From: Nitrospirales bacterium
Lineage (GTDB): Bacteria; Nitrospirota; Nitrospiria; Nitrospirales; UBA8639
Length of the DNA stretch: 37,728 nt
NCBI GenBank assembly: GCA_021604005.1
Contig: BQIV01000041.1
Coordinates: 1 to 37,728 of the forward strand
Reading direction: 5' to 3'
The notes beneath the pieces were generated by a model that did not search any database, had not been told where the DNA came from, and saw only the letters and a program-made list of their open reading frames with translations. Both the position numbers and the translations under genes were made by a program. Each line of letters starts with the position of its first letter. The stretch's first letter is position 1. Below, piece by piece: positions 24,911-33,758 of this stretch.

Positions 24911-27900
24911 TTAGTTCAATGCAAAAGTTATTCTCAGAATTACGATCCGGTCAGGGAAAAATCGCGGAGTCAGATCCAATCGTGTAGTTTGAATATTTGC
25001 GTCCTGATAGAAAAATTCTTTGTCGAATAGATTTTTCCCCTCTAGACTGATTATTCCTGTTCGCTGCGGAAGACGATAACCCAGAGCGGCATCGATCAAG
25101 AAAAAACTGTCATTGTCGGATCTAAAGGTGGTGGAGCTGGGAGGAGGATCGATCTCCTGATGAACAACTGTTCCGCCAAATAAAGCGAAGACCCCGCTGG
25201 GATGAAAATATCGAATGGACATGGGTACCGTAACAGTCTCCACAGTTCTCGGAACTGCCCCGACGGGTATTGTTACCGTCGGATCTTGCGACGAACGCTT
25301 AAATCTTTCAAACTCGATTTCTGCGCCGAATGCCCACTCAGGGTGAGGCGTCACGTAAATATATCCTCGTAAGAGCTGTTCACGACGCTCGAATTCACGA
25401 AATGCTGAGAAAAATTGTAAAGGTGCTTTTATTTCTCTTCTTGAATATTCTATGCCTGTATAAGTATTAGGAAGAGGAATGACATCAAAGCCAATACCAT
25501 AGCGTTCTGATTCAGTTCCGTTAATATCGTCAAAGAATTGATTGAACCCTGCAATCTGAGTTGGTTCAAGCGTCTGATCAACGGCAATGACTCGTTTAAA
25601 TGTCCGCAAGTATGCGAGTCGCAATCTTCCCCACTGTGAGATGTTCCATTGGAAACCTGCTTTTGGACTAAGCTTCGTGACATTACGTTCTGGTATGTCA
25701 AGAGAATCTAAAGTTAGCCCAAAGGTCCAGGTGATAGGAGTTGGTAAGTTGATGTTGGTATATACGTACCCATTGTCATGTCTGCTTTTAAACTTATTCG
25801 TAATAGAAAACCCAAACGCTTTTGTTTCTGCATTATCATCGATTTTGGAAATACCACCTCCAACAATCGTGTTGATAATGTCGTGCCGAAACAGATACTG
25901 CCCCTCAAACTGTTGGCCGTCTGACTCGGTTCGACCTTCAAGAAACGGGGGGGTATTGGTGCGATCGTCTCGGTGTGTGTAGAACCAAGAAAACAGAAAC
26001 GTCGAATGGGGTTGTGGGGTAAGGCGCGCGCCAACCCGCATGATGTCTTGCTCGAGATCTCGTCTTTCGTTTGAGAAATTGTCTGGATCAAATCGCAGTT
26101 GCAGATCTCCTTGCTTTCTATCCCTTTTTCGATATTCGGTTTGCACATTGAGCCAGGACGTCACATCCGCTTGCGCGAAGACGTTGTAGATGTCGTCGTT
26201 GATGTCATTGTTTCGTCTGAACCCATCGGTTTCGTAGTGAAACTGCCCGAGGCTTAATGAAACCGGGCCGTAGAGACCGGAGAACACCACATCATTACCC
26301 AGCGTGTCGTTATTACCGATGACTAGGTTCGGTTGTAGGGACAGACGGTCGCGAATAAACAGCGGATTGAATTCATTGAATGAAAGACTGGACGGGCCTG
26401 CGCCTTCCAATATTTGAAGGCTGCGTTCTGCGAGTTGTGGCTGTAGGTTGTTGATATTTAGCGGACCCAACAGTTGCGCTTGAAGGAGCTCGCTGACCCG
26501 GGCGATTTCATGGCGGGGCCGCGAAATGTACGAATCCGCTAAAAGCCGGTGTGCCGAGTGGTTGGTTGGATCCCTTGTCACGGATTTCCATCCTTGCACT
26601 AAGGCCCGCTGCTGAAACCCCAGGTCTCGATAAATTCGTCCAACCGTCGCACTCCGGGCGGCCTGGTCTTCGTCGAGCAAGAGGCGAGAGCGGTAAACCG
26701 CGCGATTGTCGTTGAGTTCGATGGATTTCTGGAGATCGTGCAGGGCTTCGACTGGCCGGTTTGCCAGTTGTTTTCGGATGGCGTCATAGAAGTACGGTGT
26801 TGGATCTTGCGGGTCCAATGCTTTGGCCATGTCCAATTGCGTGGCGTCCAACTCATCACGGCGTTCCTCAAAATAGGCTTTCCCGAGATAACTGCGGATG
26901 AGCGGGTTATTCGGGTCCAGGCTTGCGGCGATTTCAATCTCACGGCGGCCTTCAGCGACGTGTCCTTCTCGAATCTTGGCTAAGCCCAAGCCGAGACGGG
27001 GTAACGGATCGGCCTGATCTAAATCGATGGCCGTTTGAAAGCTGTCTTTGACTTCTTGCCTATTCCATTGAATGAGACTGGACTGCATGACTTGAGCAAA
27101 TCCAAGTATGGTGTGCGTGCGGGCCAGGTGGGGATTGAGCGACACCGCCTTTTCCGCTGCTTCGAGTGCGTCGCCGGTGTACCCTTTCGACAGCCAGAGT
27201 TCTGCGACTCTTGCCCAGGCCAAGCTATCGTCCGGAGCCAGTTCGGTAGCTTTTTGAGCACTGTCTAAGGCCTGGTCGATGTTGAAGGTGGCCTGGTAGG
27301 CGTAGGAGAGGGCGATCTGTGGAACTGGCGAATCGGGGGCGTGTTTCGCCGCCTGCTTGGCCAACCGAAGGGCACGGTCTTTCTCGTTTTGAACCACGGC
27401 AATGACGGACTGAAGGGCGATGGCATCCCCGTTATTGGGATCCGCCCGCAGCGCTTCTGCGATGTCTGCCCGCGCTGTCTCGACACGTCCAACGGATAGC
27501 AGCAATCCCGCTCGCGTTGTGAAATACTGGGCATTTCGGTCTGAAGGTGGGACAGCATCAAGTTGTTGTAACGCTCCATGCAGATTCCCTGCTCGATACC
27601 GCGCGAGCGCACGTTGAATCATGTTCGCGTTGGGGCTATTTAGCTTCACCGCTCGATCATCGATGAGCGGAGGGTAATAGAGCGCCCATTGCACGGCATT
27701 GCGGGGTTTGACGATCACGCGCCGCACCGGCGCTTCACCGGCTTTAGCGACGGCGGTCTGGCCATTGACGAGCGTAAGTTTTCCTTGCTCATTCCTGGCG
27801 AGCACCTGTCCCTCAAATACCCAAATCGTGGCCTCGTTCTGGGTCACACGAATGACAAATTCCGTGCCTTCGACAAAGGCGTTCACGAACGGCGTCGTCA

Positions 27901-28267
27901 CCGTTAAACTTCTGGGCACCCGGCTGATGAAATGGACCAGGCCCTTGAGAAGATTAAGAAAGGATGGCGTATCTTCTTCCAACTTGGAGAACGTGAGGTA
28001 GGTGCCCTCGTCGAGCCGGATAATCGTCTCATTACTGAGCACGATCGCGGCTCGCCACTGTTCGAGGCGAATCGTGTCGCCCGGGCAGAACGTGTCGCCA
28101 ACCCTGGCGGGTTGCCAGGTGGTGTGGTTGGCAAGTTTGGCTTCTATGGTTCCTTCAAGCGAAACCAGCTTCGCCACCCACGTATCGCAATTTCCGGCTT
28201 GGACAACATCAGCGAGAAGAAGACATGATAACGCCATGATCCATAAGCATGCCGCACGTCTGTCCAT
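24911..28267 (-). CDS. FecR-TPR-outer-membrane beta-barrel fusion protein
   Basis: An 1118-aa secreted protein. The signal peptide ends near VVQA. A FecR domain follows (about 28-165): SLEGTIEAKL, PARVGDTFCPGDTIRL, IRLDEGTYLTF, TPFVNAFVEGTEFVIRV. Then comes a TPR array (about 215-600) with repeated A-LNP/DPNN-type ends, and a C-terminal beta-barrel (about 640-1118) resembling a TonB-dependent receptor C-terminus: GYRLPQRTGIISLEGKNLF, DKEFFY and the terminal strand VILRITFALN. No plug domain or TonB box is visible. The start has AAAGGAG upstream. It follows the CHASE2 cyclase gene on the minus strand. FecR domains normally transmit signals across the periplasm, so this could couple an outer-membrane pore to signalling; function is inferred. 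Confidence 0.88.
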   Translation of the reverse strand: MDRRAACLWIMALSCLLLADVVQAGNCDTWVAKLVSLEGTIEAKLANHTTWQPARVGDTFCPGDTIRLEQWRAAIVLSNETIIRLDEGTYLTFSKLEEDTPSFLNLLKGLVHFISRVPRSLTVTTPFVNAFVEGTEFVIRVTQNEATIWVFEGQVLARNEQGKLTLVNGQTAVAKAGEAPVRRVIVKPRNAVQWALYYPPLIDDRAVKLNSPNANMIQRALARYRAGNLHGALQQLDAVPPSDRNAQYFTTRAGLLLSVGRVETARADIAEALRADPNNGDAIALQSVIAVVQNEKDRALRLAKQAAKHAPDSPVPQIALSYAYQATFNIDQALDSAQKATELAPDDSLAWARVAELWLSKGYTGDALEAAEKAVSLNPHLARTHTILGFAQVMQSSLIQWNRQEVKDSFQTAIDLDQADPLPRLGLGLAKIREGHVAEGRREIEIAASLDPNNPLIRSYLGKAYFEERRDELDATQLDMAKALDPQDPTPYFYDAIRKQLANRPVEALHDLQKSIELNDNRAVYRSRLLLDEDQAARSATVGRIYRDLGFQQRALVQGWKSVTRDPTNHSAHRLLADSYISRPRHEIARVSELLQAQLLGPLNINNLQPQLAERSLQILEGAGPSSLSFNEFNPLFIRDRLSLQPNLVIGNNDTLGNDVVFSGLYGPVSLSLGQFHYETDGFRRNNDINDDIYNVFAQADVTSWLNVQTEYRKRDRKQGDLQLRFDPDNFSNERRDLEQDIMRVGARLTPQPHSTFLFSWFYTHRDDRTNTPPFLEGRTESDGQQFEGQYLFRHDIINTIVGGGISKIDDNAETKAFGFSITNKFKSRHDNGYVYTNINLPTPITWTFGLTLDSLDIPERNVTKLSPKAGFQWNISQWGRLRLAYLRTFKRVIAVDQTLEPTQIAGFNQFFDDINGTESERYGIGFDVIPLPNTYTGIEYSRREIKAPLQFFSAFREFERREQLLRGYIYVTPHPEWAFGAEIEFERFKRSSQDPTVTIPVGAVPRTVETVTVPMSIRYFHPSGVFALFGGTVVHQEIDPPPSSTTFRSDNDSFFLIDAALGYRLPQRTGIISLEGKNLFDKEFFYQDANIQTTRLDLTPRFFPDRIVILRITFALN

Positions 28268-28438
28268 GGATCTCCACTCCTTTGTGATCCCTGACCCATG
28301 CAGGTTCTTGGGGAACTCGGTTGTATTGCATAATCGGTGACCATATGAATAGGAGGGGGGTTGCGTGTTGAACGAATGCTATCAACTTGTCACTCATCTG
28401 TAAAACTAACAAAACACTCGTTACGATGGAGGATACTA

Positions 28439-28604
28439 TCATTTTTTATCGAGGATCACTACTCCGGTCCAATCGGGTGGCAGCGGAGACGTACGGTAGT
28501 GATCACATAGTTTCAGGTAAAAACGGCTGGGTCCGTCTTCACCGAAGGTTTCGATACGGTCGTGAAACGCTCGTTCGGCTTCTTCCCATCGCTGTTCGCG
28601 AAAT
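28439..28604 (-). pseudogene. Out-of-frame C-terminal tail of the CHASE2 cyclase
   Basis: This shifted minus-strand frame encodes FREQRWEEAERAFHDRIETF, then GEDGPSRFYLKLC and DWTGVVILDKK. That is the conserved C-terminal tail of CHASE2 adenylate cyclases (pattern W-x-E-A-x-x-x-F ... DGPS-x-x-Y ... P-x-x-W-x-G). It joins the upstream frame perfectly if one base near 28604 is removed (ALQA then FREQRW). It therefore belongs to the cyclase gene and marks a +1 shift, a mutation or a sequencing error. Confidence 0.8.
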
Positions 28605-30719
28605 GGCTTGTAAGGCCGTCGCAAACGTTTCGATCGCTCGTACGTGTGCGCGATTGCAATCGTGCATACGGCCCATGAGCTCATGAATGACAATCGGCTG
28701 ACGCTTTCCGACGAAAAGAAAATGGCCAAGCTCGCGAGTGACGACCGTGGTGAGATCTTTGATGATCAGCTCGGAGGCGAGAATGCGGGTCCCGAGCTGT
28801 TTGTTCAAGCCTTCGATCCTCGTGGCCGTGTTCACGATATCGCCGATTGCCCGGTATTCATAATGGTCATGTGCTCCGACGTGCCCCAGCCACATCCGTC
28901 CTCCATGGAGTCCGATACGCGTTGGGAGGGGCATGTCTTTGTATTGGTTGTTGAACTGTTCTACCGCATTGGCGATCTCGAGGGCGCTCATACAAACTTG
29001 TGTTCGTATGGCATTATCCAGCGTCGATGCGGTCCAAATGGCGAGCACCGCATCGCCGATGACATCGGAGACAATGCCGTCTCGACGTCGTACGGGTTCG
29101 AAGACTACTTCATAATACCGGTTCATGAACGCGCGTAATTCCTGGAGATCGAGAGTTTCAGCCAGGGTGGTATAGTGTTCGGCGTCGGTGGCAAGGCACA
29201 GGCCATCAAGCAATTGTCCCGAGTACTTGATCTCTTCAATATTCTTGGCCAGTTGATTGGCGACGGGGCCGGGCACGTAATGCTCCAGGGCTTTTTGCAT
29301 GTTGTGTCGTTCACGATAGGTTTCTCGGTATCTCAAGAATATGGTGCCGAACATCGCCAGAGGCAGTTGGCCAAGAAGTGGAATGACGAGTGGAAGCCAC
29401 AGGGCTTCGTGTGTAAAGAGGAGGTATGCGGTGGTGACATAGGCGAAGCCTGCTCCGATGCCGGTTGCTGTGAATACGATGGCGTATCGGGTGCCAGTGC
29501 GATAGAGCGTTGATGGTATGAATTGCAATATCCCGCTCACAATTGCACCCCAGAGTGCGACAAGTAATAGATGTATCCAAAGGGGCAGTGGTGTTATGTG
29601 ACGGTTTTCAAAGAGATTGGCAAAGGCGGTTGCCGAAATTTCAACACCACTGAGGTAGAGCCCGCTTGGCGATGTGAAAACTGTATGAAAGCGGTCGCGT
29701 TGTTCAGACTCGACCTGTTCGGAAAATCCAACGAATACCGCTTTATCACGAAAGTCGATTGGTGGCTCGCTTGTCGTCGCTTGCGATTTATGAAGTCCGC
29801 ACATGTCCAGAGCGCAGGAGTAGGGGATGGTGGTGATCGTTCGTGGTGGTCCGTAAAAGTCCAGATACTGGCTGGTGGAGCGGTGATAGGATGAAATCAG
29901 GGATGTCAAGATTGTTTTCTGTGGTATCGTGTATTCCGATTGTTGTTGAGCCAGCGTGGCAAGGAGGTGATCCGCGAAGGGTGGGTTCTCGTGAAACAGC
30001 TTGTGCAGGTGCTGGATGGTCTGTCGAGTGGTGTGGAATGACGGGTTTTCCGATTGCCAATGGCGAATGTGTTGTGCGGCTAATGGGTTGGTCTGGTCAA
30101 GAAGATTGCCAAATTCATCATCTATGGTGAGCCCATAGAGATTGAACGCCATGAACGGGAGTGTCGGGACATGCTCCTGACTGGGTTCAAAGAGCCAGAA
30201 TTGATTGACTCGAAATGGAACGGCTGGAAGCGGATTAGGCGCCAATGCCGCAGCCGAGGAGGCCAGTTGGGATGTTGGTTGAATGCGGATATGAATGTTC
30301 ATATCTTCGGGAGTCTCTGACGAATCGACTGTTGTTAGCTTTTCAATTAACACGACGTTTCCAGCTTCTTGCATCGCCTGAGCCAGTGCTTGATCTTCGT
30401 TCGGATCAGTGGGGTCTTGAAAAAAAATATCGAAGACGATGACTCTGGCACCCTTTTCCGAAAGTCGTTGAATCAACTTCCCGTGTACGGAGCGCGGCCA
30501 CTTCCAGGGTTCTTGAGGAAGGTTGAGGTCTAAGGCGGATTTTCGATCGGTGGTCACGACAACCACTTCAGGTGGAGGCGGTCGTGTTCCGCGTAATTGA
30601 AACAACCAGGCTAAGCCGATATCTGTTTCAATTTTCCATCCGAATGGTGTGATACTGATAAGAACGCCAACTAGCGCCGTCACGATTCCTATAGAGAGAG
30701 GTTTGGCAGTCACAGTCAT
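28539..30719 (-). CDS. CHASE2-domain adenylate/guanylate cyclase (frameshifted near 3' end)
   Basis: About 726 aa from ATG 30719. An N-terminal membrane helix (LSIGIVTALVGVLISITPFGW) leads to a periplasmic CHASE2 sensor domain (VVVVTTDRKSALDLNL, GARVIVFDIFFQDPTDPNED, FRDKAVFVGFSE), then three transmembrane helices and a class III cyclase domain: DAEHYTTLAE with a metal Asp, VSDVIGDAVLAIW with the second Asp, GLHGGRMWLGHVGA, and YRAIGDIVNTATRIEGLNKQ. It makes cAMP (or cGMP) on a periplasmic signal. The reading frame is lost near 28604 and the last ~20 residues are foreign; the true tail is in another frame, but the catalytic domain is complete. An alternative GTG start is 30776. A TATAAT read on the minus strand (30735-30740) favours the later start. 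It heads the FecR-barrel operon. Confidence 0.87.
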   Translation of the reverse strand: MTVTAKPLSIGIVTALVGVLISITPFGWKIETDIGLAWLFQLRGTRPPPPEVVVVTTDRKSALDLNLPQEPWKWPRSVHGKLIQRLSEKGARVIVFDIFFQDPTDPNEDQALAQAMQEAGNVVLIEKLTTVDSSETPEDMNIHIRIQPTSQLASSAAALAPNPLPAVPFRVNQFWLFEPSQEHVPTLPFMAFNLYGLTIDDEFGNLLDQTNPLAAQHIRHWQSENPSFHTTRQTIQHLHKLFHENPPFADHLLATLAQQQSEYTIPQKTILTSLISSYHRSTSQYLDFYGPPRTITTIPYSCALDMCGLHKSQATTSEPPIDFRDKAVFVGFSEQVESEQRDRFHTVFTSPSGLYLSGVEISATAFANLFENRHITPLPLWIHLLLVALWGAIVSGILQFIPSTLYRTGTRYAIVFTATGIGAGFAYVTTAYLLFTHEALWLPLVIPLLGQLPLAMFGTIFLRYRETYRERHNMQKALEHYVPGPVANQLAKNIEEIKYSGQLLDGLCLATDAEHYTTLAETLDLQELRAFMNRYYEVVFEPVRRRDGIVSDVIGDAVLAIWTASTLDNAIRTQVCMSALEIANAVEQFNNQYKDMPLPTRIGLHGGRMWLGHVGAHDHYEYRAIGDIVNTATRIEGLNKQLGTRILASELIIKDLTTVVTRELGHFLFVGKRQPIVIHELMGRMHDCNRAHVRAIETFATALQAISRTAMGRSRTSVSRPYRNLR

Positions 30720-30776
30720 GAAGGAATTCGGTGTATTATAGCGAATCCAAATAAGTTCCAAGCAGGAAAATAGCAC

Positions 30777-31308
30777 GAACTCCGCGCGGTACCGCGTTCC
30801 AACGAGCGAAAGTTATTTGAAACGGCTATAAATGAGCCTATACCCTAATGTGCAACGTATCGGTATTTGCACCAAATTGCTACCCCCAAAACACATGCAT
30901 GGCTTTCTTTCGTAATATTGAGACGCGTGCTTGTGCGTTGGCAATCAGTCGTTGTGAATAGGGATTTGTGACTTTTTCTTTTCGTTGGCCACTTTTTACG
31001 GATTGCCGCTGTACGTGATTGCTTCATGAGATTGCAGGCTGCTGTGTGAAAAAATCTCATCTTCAGAATACAGATTGGATAACGCTTTGTATCCATTCCG
31101 ATACGATGTGAAGTTCCTGTCTTTTTCCTCTTCGTGAATTTCGTTGCGCTCTTGTCACGAGCAAGATATTCGAAGTTGCTGAAATACCTCGAGGTCTCCA
31201 GCGCATTCTTGCGTGCGTCTCTTCTATCTTTCCATTGGCCTCCCTTTTGCTTACGTTTGACAAGAGAATGTACGACCCAACAACATTTTTACAGTAAGGA
31301 TGCAAGTC
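30777..31308. other. Intergenic stretch between divergent genes, no gene seen
   Basis: About 530 bases between the cyclase gene (minus) and the small gene at 31309 (plus). Reading frames on both strands lack ribosome sites and look like chance. A TTGACA at 31257-31262 could be the -35 of the plus-strand gene, but no good -10 follows. Confidence 0.4.
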
Positions 31309-31668
31309 ATGCCATCATTATTTAATCGTGAGGTGAGTTCGTATAAAGTTGATGTCTTTAAGTCTAGTACGTTGAATTATATTCGTGCCATTCGACTGAA
31401 TTTAAAACCGACGGACTCAGCGGCAGCGCATACGGTATCGATTCGATTTTATTCAGCACCTGGAAACGATTGGGTGAGTATTGGAGCGAACTTTTCGACG
31501 ATTCAAATGAATCTGGATCGCTATGATGACATGTATCATATCCTGCAAGCCGAAAAGCCCGTGTACTTCACGGCGTATGAACTGGGGAATCCCTCGATTC
31601 GTTTCGCCGGACTTACCACCGATTCTAAAGCTATAGGAGAAGGTTTTCGCGATGCAGATGCAGCGTGA
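31309..31668 (+). CDS. Hypothetical small protein
   Basis: A 119-aa protein that I do not recognise. ATG 31309 is preceded by GTAAGG about nine bases upstream; an ATG at 31300 overlaps that site. There is no signal peptide or membrane helix. It looks like a beta-rich protein with repeated hydrophobic/polar alternation (TLNYIRAIRLNLKP, TVSIRFYSAPGNDWVSIGAN, KPVYFTAYELGNPSIRFAGL). It stands alone, directly upstream of the left-truncated end of the second MITE-like repeat, whose first bases begin 17 bases after the stop codon. Confidence 0.6.
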   Translation: MPSLFNREVSSYKVDVFKSSTLNYIRAIRLNLKPTDSAAAHTVSIRFYSAPGNDWVSIGANFSTIQMNLDRYDDMYHILQAEKPVYFTAYELGNPSIRFAGLTTDSKAIGEGFRDADAA

Positions 31669-31685
31669 TTTTAAATGAATATCGC

Positions 31686-31984
31686 GAGGACATGTTACTC
31701 GAGCCCACTGCTCACTCCACTGTTTATTGCCTATTTTCTTTGTCGTCTCAGTTTTGACTCCCTGCCGGGGTTCGTCCCGGCGGCCGAGGCCCTTTTGTTT
31801 CGGCAAAAGGACCCAAAACCATTGACGTCCAGGCCAGGTTCATCGGATGAGCTGAACCCCGGTTGGTGGGGCGGGCTAACTCGCTGCGCTCAAACAAACC
31901 CGCCCGGTATGAGAGGTATTCACTCAACGGACTGGCCTGCAGGCGTCAGAGCATAGGTACTAAGAAAAAGTTAAAAAACTATAG
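31686..31984 (+). repeat. MITE-like dispersed repeat, copy 2 (left-truncated)
   Basis: 31686-31888 matches the reverse complement of 1-203 at nearly every base. The element continues to 31984, ending with AAAAGTTAAAAAACTATAG (31966-31984), the reverse complement of the outer end of copy 1. The left part found in copy 1 (its bases 204-350) is missing here; the sequence before 31686 is unrelated. Frames inside the repeat are translations of non-coding DNA. Confidence 0.7.
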
Positions 31985-32068
31985 TACGCGGGAGGGATTA
32001 GTGTGTCACAGAGAGAATGGGGGTACGGAGTGTGTCATAAAGACTCCCCGCACGACCCCTTACATTGG

Positions 32069-32109
32069 GCACAAGAGCCTAACCGTAAGACGGTAACAGG
32101 CTCTTGTGC
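32069..32109. other. Strong hairpin downstream of PEP-CTERM gene
   Basis: A 12-bp perfect stem (GCACAAGAGCCT and AGGCTCTTGTGC) contains a second stem, ACCGT/ACGGT, with an AAG loop. It lies 31 bases beyond the stop of the minus-strand PEP-CTERM gene, where a terminator would be, but neither strand has a T-run after it. It could be a factor-assisted terminator, a message-stabilising structure or a small palindromic repeat. Confidence 0.6.
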
Positions 32110-32139
32110 GATCTCTCAACACGCGTGAGTGGGTGTGGA

Positions 32140-32859
32140 TTAGCGATGTTCTCGTAACCGCCAGAGTGCCAGTCCTATGAGTCCGGAGCCAAGGAGTAGG
32201 ACTGTTGACGGTTCAGGAACGGCTTCGGCTGTCAATTCGCCAAGTAAAATTGCAGAATTCGAAGGACCATTATTCGTGAGAATTAGTTGTTGAAATGAGT
32301 TGCCATTGATCATACCTCCTAGCTGCAAGGTCAAAGGCGCATAATCGGCGTTGGCAATGGGAATAATTGCCTGTGATCCTAAGTTGGTAATAACTTCTAG
32401 AGTACCAATAGCGTTCGCGAGCGGTGTATTGTTTGGGAAGGTTGTACCAGGCGCTGTAGGGCCAACTGAGAGGCCATCTTCCGTGCCACGCACCTGCAGC
32501 GTTAATTCTTGAACTAGTCCAGGCGTAAAATCAATATTCGCCGAGCCTGACCCCGCAACACCAAACGCCCGGTTGTTGACTTGTGGGGCGCCGCCAAAAT
32601 TCGCCAAACCCTGAGCCGATAGCGGGTTGTCTGTTGCAGGGCCTGCGCCACCTACATAAAAATTTCCATTCTGAAAGAAAAGCGTTTCTCCCCCGGTAAA
32701 TGATGTGAAGCCATCGATGCCGTTCAGCACGCTTGGGTCTGGGGGAGCCCCGGGTGTGGTATTCGGTCCGAAGATGGTGGTGAATGAGGTTGCCAGTGCA
32801 GGCTGGCTGCCAATGAACGTTAGCAGGAAAAGTAGGATGAACGAGAAAGAACGTATCAT
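32140..32859 (-). CDS. PEP-CTERM exported protein
   Basis: A 239-aa protein. ATG 32859 has GGAGGAGG five bases upstream; an extension to 32889 has none. A signal peptide ends at ALA before TSFTTIFGP. The mature part is rich in Gly, Asn, Pro and Thr with predicted beta structure and no cysteine, typical of exopolysaccharide-associated PEP-CTERM proteins. The C-terminus is a textbook sorting signal: VPEPSTVLLLGSG, hydrophobic helix, then RLREHR as the last residues. It stands alone, followed by a hairpin. Export and sorting would need an exosortase encoded elsewhere. Confidence 0.92.
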   Translation of the reverse strand: MIRSFSFILLFLLTFIGSQPALATSFTTIFGPNTTPGAPPDPSVLNGIDGFTSFTGGETLFFQNGNFYVGGAGPATDNPLSAQGLANFGGAPQVNNRAFGVAGSGSANIDFTPGLVQELTLQVRGTEDGLSVGPTAPGTTFPNNTPLANAIGTLEVITNLGSQAIIPIANADYAPLTLQLGGMINGNSFQQLILTNNGPSNSAILLGELTAEAVPEPSTVLLLGSGLIGLALWRLREHR

Positions 32860-33758
32860 GGTACCTCCTCCTCTGTGGCGAACAGCCACCTGTATGAGTG
32901 ATGAAAAATGTATTGATATAGGAACATTTGACGCAATTGTTGTACTCGTCAGCGATCGCGCATCTCTGCAAATCTCAACGTGTTGATCGACAAAGAGTTT
33001 TGTGGGTGAGTGTGTTCACGTCGATGAGGGTAACGGCTATTGAAGGCCAAATACTCTGAAGGCAAAAGCCTGCAGTTGAAAGCGGAAAAGTAAAAAAAAG
33101 TGACATTAGATTTCCAAAGACATTACAGGCAGAGGTGGTAATTATATGTAAAGTATGAAATACATGATGTGCGTGCTGGTTCACTCCAAGTCAGGTAACC
33201 CAATCGGTAGAGTCTACGGTCTGGCAATGACTCTCGTGGTGAAGCTGAAGTCGATGTGATGGTTGAGATGTAAAATAATTTAGACAGAAACTGTCTCAAT
33301 TCTCCAATTAGGGCATCGTACGCGGCCAGTAGAGCTTGGATTTTTAGAATGAGTCTAGGTGATGGGTGTAATGGTAGTGAACATGGGAGATCTGCCTTTC
33401 ATGTCCATCATGAACGCTCAATACCTGAGCATCTCTAGCCTATGTCTGTCTGGTGACTTGGCCAACTTCTGTGTCAGCTCATCTTTTCGCCTACTGTCAG
33501 ATAGATTGTTTGACTCACACTGAAGAATGTATGGAGAGCAAGTGTTCCATTTATTAAATTGCTCTCATGCATGCATCCGTTCTGTTCTTCCTCTCGTATA
33601 TTCTGATGACGGGTAATCAGCTGATTCCTTCACAATGAAGAAAATGTGGGCACGCATTCGAAGCAAGCGGTCATCTACTGTCATGAACCATTTTGTTTCG
33701 TACTGCGGAGAGGAACCCATGTTTGCAATCTACATGCTTATGAGAGGAGAAATGGATC
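32860..33758. other. Long non-coding stretch
   Basis: Nearly 900 bases without a convincing gene between the divergently transcribed PEP-CTERM gene and the six-cysteine gene. It must hold both promoters. I see no repeat, no tRNA and no recognisable riboswitch; a few short frames lack ribosome sites. Confidence 0.5.

Noticed and set aside
30845-31305. Two minus-strand frames of 80-83 aa
   Set aside because: No ribosome site, unnatural composition and mutual overlap; judged chance.
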